A DNA stretch of 46,545 nucleotides, from positions 1 through 46,545 of IMG/VR virus record IMGVR_UViG_3300047510_000323; one strand, given 5' to 3'. Origin of the DNA: a virus. Shown piece by piece: positions 1-7,989 of this stretch (the first letter of the stretch is position 1; each line of letters starts with the position of its first letter). The notes beneath the pieces are model-generated. The model was given only the letters and a program-made list of their open reading frames with translations. It did no database searches and had not been told where the DNA came from. Both the position numbers and the translations under genes were made by a program.

Positions 1-125
1 AGGTGTTGTATTATTCACAAGAGACTCGTGCTTTTGCTGAAAGTACTGATGCTTCTGCTGTACAAGCGACAGCTAACACGGCACTTGCTAACAGTAACAC
101 CGCTATATCTACAGCTAATGCTGCA
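1..125 (+). repeat. 125-bp direct repeat, left copy
   Basis: These bases are identical to 46043-46167 at the right end of the window, and the first mismatch is at 126 against 46168. Both copies lie in the same reading frame of a tail-fibre gene, in the stretch from the conserved N-terminal module into the Ala/Thr/Asn-rich coiled-coil region. The right copy has the full gene start upstream and the left copy does not. The repeat may be the junction of a circular assembly, a population variant or a gene duplication. Confidence 0.95.
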
Positions 126-632
126 TCAGCTACAGCAAATGGTATTGCAGGTACTGCCAACACTGCACTTGCTAACTCTAATACAGCTGTAACAACTGCT
201 AACGCTGCTCTACCTAAAACTGGTGGTACAATGACTGGAGCGATTACTTTTGTTGGTAATCAAACCTTTCCTGGTACTGCTGAACTTAATGTTACCCAGA
301 CCTTTACAGCAGGACAACGAGCAGAGATCACAGTACTTACTGATGGAGCCACCATCACCCCAGACCTTGCTGACAGCAACAACTTCTCAGTGACACTGGC
401 TGGCAACCGCACGCTGGCCAACCCAACTAACATCGTTGCTGGTCAAAGCGGGAGCATCTTCATTTCTCAGGATGGCACCGGGTCTAGAACCCTTGCCTAT
501 GGGTCGTACTGGGACTTTGCCGGTGGTAGTGCTCCGACCCTAAGCACAGCTATCAATGCAGTAGATCGTCTTGATTACATCGTGCGGACATCTACCAGCA
601 TCCATGCAGTCCTGACGAAGGCATTGTCATGA
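1..632 (+). CDS. Tail fibre, distal part (5'-truncated)
   Basis: The gene enters from the left edge, with codons in phase from base 3. Residues 1-70 are an Ala/Thr/Asn repeat (TANTALANSNTA units) typical of a trimeric coiled coil. A GGTMTGAI-type motif follows, then a compact C-terminal domain of about 125 residues that should be the receptor-binding tip. The first 41 residues match the fibre gene starting at 45766, so the missing start is probably the same T7 gp17-like virion-attachment module. Base composition becomes more GC-rich from about 320, suggesting that the tip was exchanged. The stop overlaps the next ATG (ATGA), so the two genes are translationally coupled. Receptor binding is inferred. 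Confidence 0.8.
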   Translation, partial: VLYYSQETRAFAESTDASAVQATANTALANSNTAISTANAASATANGIAGTANTALANSNTAVTTANAALPKTGGTMTGAITFVGNQTFPGTAELNVTQTFTAGQRAEITVLTDGATITPDLADSNNFSVTLAGNRTLANPTNIVAGQSGSIFISQDGTGSRTLAYGSYWDFAGGSAPTLSTAINAVDRLDYIVRTSTSIHAVLTKALS

Positions 633-3121
633 GTGTCTTTCATGAAAATATGCTGCTTGGTGCGCAACAGCAAGTTGATTATCAAATCTCCCGCAGCCTC
701 CGCTTCAACAGCGCTGACTCGGCCTACCTGTCGCGGACACCAGCGAGTGCAGGGAACAGGAAGACCTGGACATGGAGCGGGTGGCTTAAAAGGGGCGCAT
801 TGTCTGCCACTGAAGCAGAATCAACTCTATTCAGTGGTGGTGGCGGAGCCAATGACAGCACAATTGTCTTTACCGGTAACCAACTTTTTTATTACTACTA
901 CGCTAGTCCAGGCGGATACCTTGCAGATGTACGATCTATAGCTGTATTTCGCGATTTAAGTGCTTGGTATCACATTGTAGTTGCAGTAGATACTACACAG
1001 GCTACAGCCTCAAATCGCGTTCGCTTGTATGTGAATGGTTCTGAGGTGAGCTACAGCTCTCCGACTTACCCTAGTCTAAGTCTTGATATGGGAATTAACA
1101 CGGTTTCTACCGTGCATACAGTCGGCGTCAGGAATACGTTATTTAACTATCTTTCCGGCTACCTAGCCGACATCCACTTCATCGACGGCCAAGCCTTAAC
1201 CCCCAGCAGCTTCACAGAAGTCAGTGCCACTACTGGGCAACTGATTCCTAAGGCGTACACCGGAAGTTTCGGCACCAACGGCTTCCACCTCGACTTTGCC
1301 GACAACAGTGCAGCAACTGCCGCCGCATTAGGGAAGGACACTAGTGGGAATGGGAATAACTGGACGCCGAATAACCTGTCGGTCACCGCTGGTGCAGGCA
1401 ACGACAGCCTCGTAGACGTTCCCACTAATGGGGCGCAGACGGATACAGGCGTGGGTGGTGAGGTGAGGGGGAACTATGCGACGTTGAATCCGTTAGATGC
1501 CAACCTAGCAACTGTAGCCGATTTGAAAAATGGCAACCTTGAAATAATTCCCGGAGCCGCCTATACAGGATATGCTCAAGGCTCTAATTCCACAATCGGC
1601 ATAGCTACTGGCAAATGGTACTTTGAGGGCTCTCCTGTTCTTTCTTCCGGCTCAGGAAATCAAAGCAGTTTTGGGTGGACGCAAAGTACGTCGCCAGGTG
1701 GAACGTTTTTAAACAATGACAAAGCTAGCTGTATTGGCGTTAGTTGTGATAATTACGGGAACATCGCTTCCTTTAAGACAGCAAGCGTTTCCGCTTCTCT
1801 CGCAAATAACACAAACCTTGGAATTGGTGCAGTTAGTGGTGACGTCTTTCAGTTGTCTATTGATTTTGATGCAGGTAAGTTCTGGGTAGGGAAAAACGGA
1901 ACTTGGTACAGTTCAGGCAATCCTGGAGCTGGCACAAATGCAACCGCTACGTTTACAAATTCTGGTTTGACGTGGCGAGTGTGGGTCGAAACCACCGCAT
2001 ATTCTGATAACTGGAATAAAGCTGTAGTCAACTTCGGCCAACGCCCCTTCGCCTACACCGCCCCCAGCGGCTTCAAGGCGCTCAATACTGCAAACCTGCC
2101 CGCCCCAGTAGTCACGAAGCCTTCTACGGTGATGGATGTGGTGCTCTACACCGGCACAGGTGCCACGTTGACGCCGACCAGTTCGCTTGGTTTTAGTCCT
2201 GATTTGGTATGGATCAAGGGCCGCTCTGGCGCTACTGATCATGCTCTGTATGACACGGTGCGTGGCGCACAGGCAAGGCTTGAATCGAATACGACTGACG
2301 CAGAAGTTACCACCGATGGCGGCGTGACCGCATTTAACAGCAACGGTTTCACGCTCGGCACCCTGGCGCAGGTCAACACCAATACCGCTACCTACGCCGC
2401 GTGGTGCTGGGACGCTGGTACTTCAAACGTTGTAAACACACAAGGCTCCATCACTTCTACGGTGAGGGCGAATCCGAGTGCGGGGTTCTCGGTGGTGACT
2501 TATACGGGGAACGGGACCACTGGGGCTACGGTCGGTCACGGCCTTGGCGTAGCGCCTCGGTTCATCATCGTCAAAGACAGGGACACGGCGCTCAACTGGT
2601 TCGTCCTTCATAACAGCGACAGCCTTCGACAGTTTGAGGGGCTCAATACCACTGCAGCATCAACAACAGCTGCGGCGTTCAACACTACAGCTCCATCCAG
2701 CACCGTCTTCACCCTGTCAAGCGGATCAGGGGTTAACAGCAACACGAAAAATCACGTCGCCTACTGCTTCGCCCCAGTAGCCGGGTACTCTTCTTTCGGC
2801 AGCTACACCGGCAATGGCAGCGCAGATGGGCCGTTTGTTTATACAGGGTTTAGGCCGAGGTGGGTGATGATTAAAAACTCATCAGCTGTAGGCAACTGGA
2901 TTTTGCATGATTCATCGAGACCCGGATACAACTTAACAAATACACCTTTTTATCCAAACCTCACTAACGCGGAAAGTCCAGATCCCGACCGCAACTTAGA
3001 CATCCTGTCAAACGGATTCAAGATTCGCACCGCAGGTTCGGCTGACATCAACGGAAACACAAACACAATCCTGTATTGCGCCTTTGCCGAGAACCCCTTC
3101 ACCATCAGTCGCGCTCGATAA
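629..3121 (+). CDS. Large adhesin-like tail protein (ConA/LamG, SPRY-like and repeat domains)
   Basis: This 830-residue protein has recognisable beta-sandwich modules in order. Residues about 20-235 look like a concanavalin A/laminin G fold, with WTWSGWLKRG near the start and a VRLYVNG strand. Residues about 275-490 look like a SPRY domain, with GKWYFEG, FWVGKNGTWYSSGNP and VNFGQRPFAY. The remainder carries three divergent copies of a unit that starts YTGxG and contains a P-x-(F/L/W)-(V/I)-(W/I/M)-IK-type strand. There are no membrane segments. Such proteins act as accessory receptor-binding fibres or spikes outside the virion. The GC-rich codon use differs from the replication and head genes, which suggests transfer. 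Domain calls are by eye. Confidence 0.75.
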   Translation: MSVFHENMLLGAQQQVDYQISRSLRFNSADSAYLSRTPASAGNRKTWTWSGWLKRGALSATEAESTLFSGGGGANDSTIVFTGNQLFYYYYASPGGYLADVRSIAVFRDLSAWYHIVVAVDTTQATASNRVRLYVNGSEVSYSSPTYPSLSLDMGINTVSTVHTVGVRNTLFNYLSGYLADIHFIDGQALTPSSFTEVSATTGQLIPKAYTGSFGTNGFHLDFADNSAATAAALGKDTSGNGNNWTPNNLSVTAGAGNDSLVDVPTNGAQTDTGVGGEVRGNYATLNPLDANLATVADLKNGNLEIIPGAAYTGYAQGSNSTIGIATGKWYFEGSPVLSSGSGNQSSFGWTQSTSPGGTFLNNDKASCIGVSCDNYGNIASFKTASVSASLANNTNLGIGAVSGDVFQLSIDFDAGKFWVGKNGTWYSSGNPGAGTNATATFTNSGLTWRVWVETTAYSDNWNKAVVNFGQRPFAYTAPSGFKALNTANLPAPVVTKPSTVMDVVLYTGTGATLTPTSSLGFSPDLVWIKGRSGATDHALYDTVRGAQARLESNTTDAEVTTDGGVTAFNSNGFTLGTLAQVNTNTATYAAWCWDAGTSNVVNTQGSITSTVRANPSAGFSVVTYTGNGTTGATVGHGLGVAPRFIIVKDRDTALNWFVLHNSDSLRQFEGLNTTAASTTAAAFNTTAPSSTVFTLSSGSGVNSNTKNHVAYCFAPVAGYSSFGSYTGNGSADGPFVYTGFRPRWVMIKNSSAVGNWILHDSSRPGYNLTNTPFYPNLTNAESPDPDRNLDILSNGFKIRTAGSADINGNTNTILYCAFAENPFTISRAR

Positions 3122-3126
3122 CTACT

Positions 3127-3585
3127 ATGTTCATTCTAAACGGTAAATCACTCAGCCCTGATGTTGCCTTTACGCACAACGGGGTTCAATATCCTAATAA
3201 CTGGCTTCGCCTTGCATCACCTGAGGAACGTGCTGCTATCGGTATCACCGAAGAACCTGATCCTCCGACCTATGACCAACGTTTCTATTGGGGTGTTGGT
3301 AACCCAAAGGATCACGCTGACCTTGTAAAACAGTGGGTTAGTCAGATCAAGCAAACTGCTGGCTCTCTTCTTAGCCAGACTGATTGGTATATCACTCGTG
3401 CTTCTGAGACAGGCCTACAAGCCCCTCAGAGCGTGCTTGACCGCCGTGCTGAGGTACGCACCCTAAGCAACAATAAGGAAGCCTTCCTGACGGCTACAGG
3501 CACCACTGATGAGCTTGCAGCTTATGTTACTAGCCAAGTTTTCACAGATTGGTCTACTCCTACACCTATCAACACTGAACAATAG
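3127..3585 (+). CDS. Small tail-associated protein, possible fibre assembly factor
   Basis: I start this 152-residue protein at the ATG six bases after the preceding stop, because upstream codons in this frame overlap the adhesin gene. The N-terminal part (FILNGKSLSPDVAF, then an ITEEPDPPTYDQRFYWG segment) and the helical second half resemble small phage proteins of the DUF4376/fibre-assembly type that follow fibre genes. The first 40 residues include short segments likely to recognise a fibre partner. I see no catalytic motif. The chaperone role is inferred from position and general resemblance. Confidence 0.6.
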   Translation: MFILNGKSLSPDVAFTHNGVQYPNNWLRLASPEERAAIGITEEPDPPTYDQRFYWGVGNPKDHADLVKQWVSQIKQTAGSLLSQTDWYITRASETGLQAPQSVLDRRAEVRTLSNNKEAFLTATGTTDELAAYVTSQVFTDWSTPTPINTEQ

Positions 3586-3589
3586 AGTA

Positions 3590-3922
3590 ATGTCTACTAC
3601 ATTTAATGTTAACAATAATCGCTATGTTGATCATGTGGAGCCGCTTGGTATCCCTACGGTAGCACGTCAACTTACTGCTACTGCAACATCAGCTAGTACT
3701 GCTCTTACTGCTAACATCTCACGCATCAGCATTCGTGCTCGTGGGTGTGACATTCGTTATGTTGTTGGTGTTGGAGCACAGACTGCTAATGCCTCTACAA
3801 GCCACTTCATTGCTAACGGAGAGCGTCTTGATATTGCTGTACCGTTTGGTGCAAACATTGCTGTTATTCGGGAATCTGGAGCCACAGTAAACGGCTCATT
3901 GGCTGTTACTGAGCTTACCTGA
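3590..3922 (+). CDS. Small hypothetical tail-region protein
   Basis: This 110-residue protein starts at the ATG four bases after the previous stop. An upstream in-frame ATG would overlap that gene by 77 bases. It is rich in Ala, Thr, Ser and Ile with alternating beta-like strands (VARQLTATATSASTALTANI, then RISIRARGCDIRYVVG), and it has no transmembrane segment. The composition suits a small beta-structured virion or fibre-tip component. It lies in the fibre cluster with almost no spacing on either side, so it is probably co-expressed with the adhesins. I do not recognise the family. Confidence 0.6.
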   Translation: MSTTFNVNNNRYVDHVEPLGIPTVARQLTATATSASTALTANISRISIRARGCDIRYVVGVGAQTANASTSHFIANGERLDIAVPFGANIAVIRESGATVNGSLAVTELT

Positions 3923-3924
3923 TC

Positions 3925-5817
3925 ATGAGACTTTTAGGCACCAAGCTGGCGGCAAACTCTTCTCATCGTGGGTTTGGTGACCAGCTTTATGATGCAGCTG
4001 GTGAAAGGCCATCCCTTGACCTGCGGTTTGCCGACAACAAGTCATTAGTTGACGCCACTACTGGGCAGAACCTTGTCACCTTTACCCGCGCCAGCAGCGG
4101 CACCTACGTCGGCAGCGACGGGCTGATCAAGACGGCAACGACGAATCTGCTGCTGCAAAGCGCCGACATTTCCAACGCTTACTGGGTCAAGTCGGAGACC
4201 ACAGTCACCGCAAACTCCATCACTGCACCTGATGGTACTTTGACAGCAGGGAAGCTAGTTGAAACCACTAGTAACGGTCAACACACACTTGCTTCTGCTT
4301 CAATTAGCTGGGCCGGCAACAGTCAATACACGGCAACTTTCTACGCTAAGTCTGGAGAGCGGTTCTGTTTCGACATCCTGCTGGGCACTGGCGCTAACTG
4401 GGTCAACACTGAGCGCGTAGCCACGTTCAACCTAAGCACTGGCACTGTCCTGTTTTCCCCCAACTCGCCAGCGACTGCATCAATTCAGGCAGTAGGAAGT
4501 GGATGGTATAGGTGTCGGGTGACTGCCACAACAGTGGCCGCACCGTCTGCCAGTTCCGTTTTTATCCGCATGGCGGACAACACTGGACTGGCCAGCTACC
4601 AGGGCATCGCCGGCTATGGCATCTACCTCTGGGGCGCCCAACTAGAGCAGTCGTCTACTGTGGGTGAATACGTCCCCACCACTAGCACGATCAACTCAGC
4701 CCCGCGCTTCGACCACAACCCCACGACCGGCGAAAGCCTGGGGCTGCTGGTGGAGGAGGCGAGGACCAATTTGCTGCTTTACTCAGAGCAGCTTGACAAT
4801 GGTGCATGGGGTCCGGTAAGAGGCACCGTCACTGCCAATGCGACAACATCCCCTGCCGGCACAGCAGCAGCTGACAAGTTGATCATGGCCAATGGAGGTG
4901 CTGATGGCCAGTATCACCAAGGAGCCACAATCACATCTGGGGCAACCGTCACAGGATCTATTTACATCAAAGAAGCCGGAGCCGATAGATTTCAGATTGT
5001 TCTCCTGTCTTCAATTAACACCACTCCATACGGAAGGGCTACATTTAACACCTCAACCGGCGCGATCACATCTGCTGCAGAGGCGTTGAACGGAGCTTCA
5101 GGAGCCAGTGCATCCGCAACTGCAGTTGGTAATGGTTGGTATCGATGCGTGGTGACTGTCACCTATCCAGCGGTCACCTCTGCCGGGATGCGACTCAATG
5201 TCACGATGGCTGATGGGTCTAACGGCGATGGCGTCAAAGGAGTGTTTGCATGGGGCGCCCAACTAGAAGCCGGAGCCTTCCCCACCAGCTACATCCCCAC
5301 CACCACAGCCGCCGCCACGCGTAGTGCTGACGTGGCCAGCATTAGTGGTAGCAACTTCTCTTCCTGGTATCGGCAGGATGAGGGGACGGTGTTTGCTGAG
5401 ACGCAGCTACCGGCGGGTAGTGCATCAAACGTCAGCAGCCGCTCCATAATTGACGTTACTGATGGAACTACAAGCAACCGTTTTAGTTTGCGGGGCTTAG
5501 TGTCAACAACTACTGTAGATCAGCTAACAGTAAGATCAGGGGGCAGCACCGTTGCCCAGGTGAGCAGCAACGGCTCCGCTGTTTCAAATGCTGTACGGAG
5601 ATTGGCCTCAGCCGTAAAGCTTGATGATTACGCAATCGCAGCAACTGGCTCTAGCTCTGCGGTTACGGATATAAGCGGTGCAATGCCCATCTCTGTAAAC
5701 CAAGCAAGAATTGGAGCTGAAGTCGGATCAACAGAAGTTTTTTGCGGCACCATCCGGCGGTTGGTGTATTGGCCCCAGCGCTTTGCAAACTCCACCCTCC
5801 AGACCATCACCCAATGA
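3925..5817 (+). CDS. Tail fibre/spike with tandem carbohydrate-binding-like modules
   Basis: This 630-residue protein contains two similar jelly-roll-like modules. Each ends in a WGAQLE motif followed by a YVPTT or YIPTT strand (about residues 70-250 and 285-455). Each is preceded by a TNLLL(Q/Y)S segment typical of phage head-spike and tail-fibre proteins that display carbohydrate-binding folds. Residues about 470-630 form a third beta-rich region resembling a LamG domain (GTVFAETQLP, then RIGAE and a final RRLVYWP). I infer binding to host surface glycans. The GC-rich composition again separates it from core genes. The stop overlaps the next gene's ATG. Confidence 0.75.
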   Translation: MRLLGTKLAANSSHRGFGDQLYDAAGERPSLDLRFADNKSLVDATTGQNLVTFTRASSGTYVGSDGLIKTATTNLLLQSADISNAYWVKSETTVTANSITAPDGTLTAGKLVETTSNGQHTLASASISWAGNSQYTATFYAKSGERFCFDILLGTGANWVNTERVATFNLSTGTVLFSPNSPATASIQAVGSGWYRCRVTATTVAAPSASSVFIRMADNTGLASYQGIAGYGIYLWGAQLEQSSTVGEYVPTTSTINSAPRFDHNPTTGESLGLLVEEARTNLLLYSEQLDNGAWGPVRGTVTANATTSPAGTAAADKLIMANGGADGQYHQGATITSGATVTGSIYIKEAGADRFQIVLLSSINTTPYGRATFNTSTGAITSAAEALNGASGASASATAVGNGWYRCVVTVTYPAVTSAGMRLNVTMADGSNGDGVKGVFAWGAQLEAGAFPTSYIPTTTAAATRSADVASISGSNFSSWYRQDEGTVFAETQLPAGSASNVSSRSIIDVTDGTTSNRFSLRGLVSTTTVDQLTVRSGGSTVAQVSSNGSAVSNAVRRLASAVKLDDYAIAATGSSSAVTDISGAMPISVNQARIGAEVGSTEVFCGTIRRLVYWPQRFANSTLQTITQ

Positions 5818-6098
5818 CCCACTTCATTCGTTTCCCCGACGAAGCCACTGGCATGGCCGCATTGGAAGCGGCTGCCCTGCTGAACGAGGATGGCGAGTTC
5901 ATCACCGCCAGCCACGAGCACAGCCTGGACGTGATCGGCGTCATCACCCGTGGCGGCGAATACGACCCCGAAACCGGCGATGTGATCACCCCACCCACCG
6001 TGCTTGACGGCTGGCACCTGAACTACCAGGGGCCACTGCCAGAGGGCTGGGAGCAGTATGCGGTGACGCCGGCAAATCCTGTACGAGTATTTTTCTAA
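5814..6098 (+). CDS. Small hypothetical protein coupled to the fibre gene
   Basis: This 94-residue acidic protein starts at an ATG that overlaps the upstream TGA. An in-frame GTG or ATG further upstream would run deep into the fibre gene, so the coupled start is preferred. It contains a GGEYDPETGDVITPP segment and a C-terminal GWHLNYQGPLPEGWEQY block, both rich in aromatic residues and proline. Similar short proteins follow phage fibre genes and are often assumed to help fibre assembly. I cannot assign a family or a function. It closes the GC-rich adhesin cluster. Confidence 0.6.
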   Translation: MTHFIRFPDEATGMAALEAAALLNEDGEFITASHEHSLDVIGVITRGGEYDPETGDVITPPTVLDGWHLNYQGPLPEGWEQYAVTPANPVRVFF

Positions 6099-6103
6099 GA
6101 ACA

Positions 6104-6310
6104 ATGCTTACCATCTTTGGTGCCAAGGTCTCTTATGAGGCTTTGGCTTTTTTTATTCTCTTTATTACTTCTGAGTACATCGGTCTCAATAAGAAGCTAC
6201 GTGCTAACAGCGTTGCTCAAATGATCGTTCGTGCTGCACGTCTTTCCCGTCCTTATCGTAAGGAAGACGATAAGCTTCGTAAAGCTTTTGAGGTACTGCG
6301 AGGTAAGTAA
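6104..6310 (+). CDS. Holin-like small membrane protein
   Basis: This 68-residue protein has one clear hydrophobic segment at about residues 10-25 (YEALAFFILFITSEYIG), followed by a strongly basic C-terminal tail rich in Lys and Arg. That layout is common in small phage lysis proteins. The gene sits immediately upstream of the endolysin, with its TAA overlapping the next ATG. I infer that it permeabilises the cytoplasmic membrane at the end of infection. A class III-like holin is possible, but the sequence alone does not prove pore formation. Confidence 0.6.
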   Translation: MLTIFGAKVSYEALAFFILFITSEYIGLNKKLRANSVAQMIVRAARLSRPYRKEDDKLRKAFEVLRGK

Positions 6311-7281
6311 TGGTTATACTGCCAGTAAAGCAGTATTACCTCCAGACTGATTCAGCAACACGCCATGGTGACAGGATGTGTTTCTCTAGCACCTGTGCCA
6401 TGGCTATTAAGTATCTGAAGCCAGACGCACTGAGCGGTAGTAATGCTGATGACGATTACCTTCGTACTGTATTGAAGTACGGGGATACAACTGAATATAC
6501 CTCACATATTAAAGCGTGTCAGGACTATGGTGTCCTTGCTACGTTCTATAAGAACGGTACACGTGATTCTCTTTTCAAAGAACTGAAGGCTGGCTATCCA
6601 GTTGGTACAGGTATTCTACATAAAGGTCCGTCATTCTCTCCTCGTGGTGGTGGTCATTGGATGCTTTGTATTGGTGATGATGGTGCCTGTGGTGTCTTCC
6701 ATGATCCATACGGTGAAATGGATAACGCTAATGGTGGTTATGTCACTATTGGTTCTGGTGGTAAGGATGTACGTTATACGTGGAAGAACTGGCTCAAGCG
6801 GTGGGAAGTAGAAGGACGAGGTACTGGTTGGTTCATGACCTTCCGTCCGATGGTTAACACGCAACCAACGGCTCCCATTGCTAACACCTGGGAGGGAGTT
6901 ATCACTGCTGCTTCTAAGGCAGGTGCTAAGTTCCCGGAAGTTGTAGCAGCACAGTGGGCACTAGAAAGTGGTTGGGGTAAACACACTTCTGGTAAGAATA
7001 ACTTCTTTGGTCTTAAGGGTGAAGGAAGTGATCGCTCTACTAAGGAGTTTATCAATGGTCAGTGGGTAACGATTACTGCTGGGTTTATTGATTTCCCTGA
7101 TCTTCAAACCTGTGTCTCATACCTCGTGGATCGTTGGTATCGAGACTACAAGACGTATAAAGGTGTTAACCGTGCAAAGACTGCAGAAGAGTGTGCTCAA
7201 CTGCTAGTCACTGAAGGTTACGCTACAGATCCTAACTACACCCAAAAGCTTGTAAACATTATTAATCAGAAGAATGGTTGA
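6310..7281 (+). CDS. Two-domain endolysin: C39-like peptidase plus glucosaminidase
   Basis: The 323-residue product has two domains. Residues 1-175 resemble a C39/papain-like cysteine peptidase: a Gln near 12, the candidate nucleophile Cys24 in MCFSSTCAM, a His in GGGHWMLCIGDD near 116 and an Asp in FHDPYG. Residues about 190-323 resemble the LYZ2/AcmA-type N-acetylglucosaminidase domain (VVAAQWALESGWGKH with a candidate catalytic Glu, KNNFFGLKG, then repeated YATDPNYTQKLVNII). It would cut both peptide and glycan bonds of the host wall. No signal peptide is seen, so export through the holin is expected. Its place in the lysis cassette agrees with this. Confidence 0.8.
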   Translation: MVILPVKQYYLQTDSATRHGDRMCFSSTCAMAIKYLKPDALSGSNADDDYLRTVLKYGDTTEYTSHIKACQDYGVLATFYKNGTRDSLFKELKAGYPVGTGILHKGPSFSPRGGGHWMLCIGDDGACGVFHDPYGEMDNANGGYVTIGSGGKDVRYTWKNWLKRWEVEGRGTGWFMTFRPMVNTQPTAPIANTWEGVITAASKAGAKFPEVVAAQWALESGWGKHTSGKNNFFGLKGEGSDRSTKEFINGQWVTITAGFIDFPDLQTCVSYLVDRWYRDYKTYKGVNRAKTAEECAQLLVTEGYATDPNYTQKLVNIINQKNG

Positions 7282-7519
7282 AGCCATCATAACGGGTGTA
7301 GCATCACTCATTATTGGTGTAGGTAGTGGAGTTCTTACTGTTAACGGACGTTCTAATTCACGTATGGATGAGATCGATAAACGTATTGATGGCATTGAAC
7401 TACGCTTTGCTGAGAAGTACGTTCCTAGGCAAGAACTCGCTCACGCACTTCAAAAGATGGAAGATCACATGATCAGAATCGAGAACAAACTAGACCAGAT
7501 TGCATTGAGAAATGGTTAA
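7274..7519 (+). CDS. Small membrane protein with coiled coil, possible second lysis protein
   Basis: The 81-residue product has an N-terminal hydrophobic segment (about residues 4-24, glycine-rich) followed by a charged coiled-coil-like helix to the end (RMDEIDKRIDGIELRF, MEDHMIRIENKLDQI). It overlaps the endolysin by eight bases and the small terminase by eight bases. In T7 the holin gene 17.5 occupies exactly this position before gene 18. A holin, antiholin or spanin-like role is therefore plausible, but no motif decides between them. Confidence 0.6.
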   Translation: MVEAIITGVASLIIGVGSGVLTVNGRSNSRMDEIDKRIDGIELRFAEKYVPRQELAHALQKMEDHMIRIENKLDQIALRNG

Positions 7520-7763
7520 AAAGAAAGCAACGGAGGACATGTTCAATGAACTCCATAACATTGTTACGCAGGAACTGCTCAATCGAATCAAGTCTGGTGA
7601 AGCATCTACTGCTGATCTTAAAGCAGCGTGTGACTGGCTTAGTAAAAATGATATCAGTGGTGTTGCTATGAACGGTAACCCCCTTGATAAACTTGCCTCA
7701 GTTATGCCAAAAGTAGACCCTGAACTTGTACAGAAGAGGCTGTATGGCAAGTCGTACGTCTAA
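7512..7763 (+). CDS. terS: Terminase small subunit (T7 gp18-like)
   Basis: This 83-residue helical protein (ATEDMFNELHNIVTQELLNR, then ADLKAACDWLSKNDIS) has the length and composition of T7 gp18-type small terminases, which recognise concatemeric DNA and regulate the packaging motor. It lies in the T7 order: lysis protein, small terminase, then large terminase, although three other genes separate it here from the large subunit. The C-terminal DPELVQKRLYGK tail resembles that of cyanophage small terminases. The start overlaps the previous gene. Confidence 0.7.
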   Translation: MVKKKATEDMFNELHNIVTQELLNRIKSGEASTADLKAACDWLSKNDISGVAMNGNPLDKLASVMPKVDPELVQKRLYGKSYV

Positions 7764-7989
7764 TTACTACAAACAAAACCCAGAAGCTCGTCAAAAACGG
7801 CTAAAACAACAAGCTCGTTATAACCGCCAATCTTTGCAAATTGAGAAACGTGTTGAACTTAATCGTGAAAACCATAAACGCGGCACCTATGGTAATGGTG
7901 ACGGAATGGATGTATCACATAAAAAAGATGGTTCAACCGTACTTGAAAAAGCCTCAAAGAATCGAGCACGAAACCGGTCTAGGAAATGA
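7744..7989 (+). CDS. Small basic hypothetical protein in the terminase region
   Basis: This 81-residue, very basic protein (YYKQNPEARQKRLKQQARYN near the start, KASKNRARNRSRK at the end) contains a GTYGNGDGMDVSHKKDG segment that I recognise from small proteins beside phage terminase or HNH genes. The ATG lies inside the small terminase gene and its stop overlaps the next ATG. Its composition suggests nucleic-acid binding. No enzymatic motif is visible, and a packaging role is only inferred from position. Confidence 0.6.
   Translation: MASRTSNYYKQNPEARQKRLKQQARYNRQSLQIEKRVELNRENHKRGTYGNGDGMDVSHKKDGSTVLEKASKNRARNRSRK

Noticed and set aside
1-632. Diversity-generating retroelement or invertase acting on the fibre genes
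   Set aside because: No reverse transcriptase, template repeat or site-specific recombinase gene is present in the window.
5628-6104. A 158-codon - strand frame opposite the end of the spike gene
   Set aside because: It is a shadow of the GC-rich coding strand and overlaps two well-supported genes.
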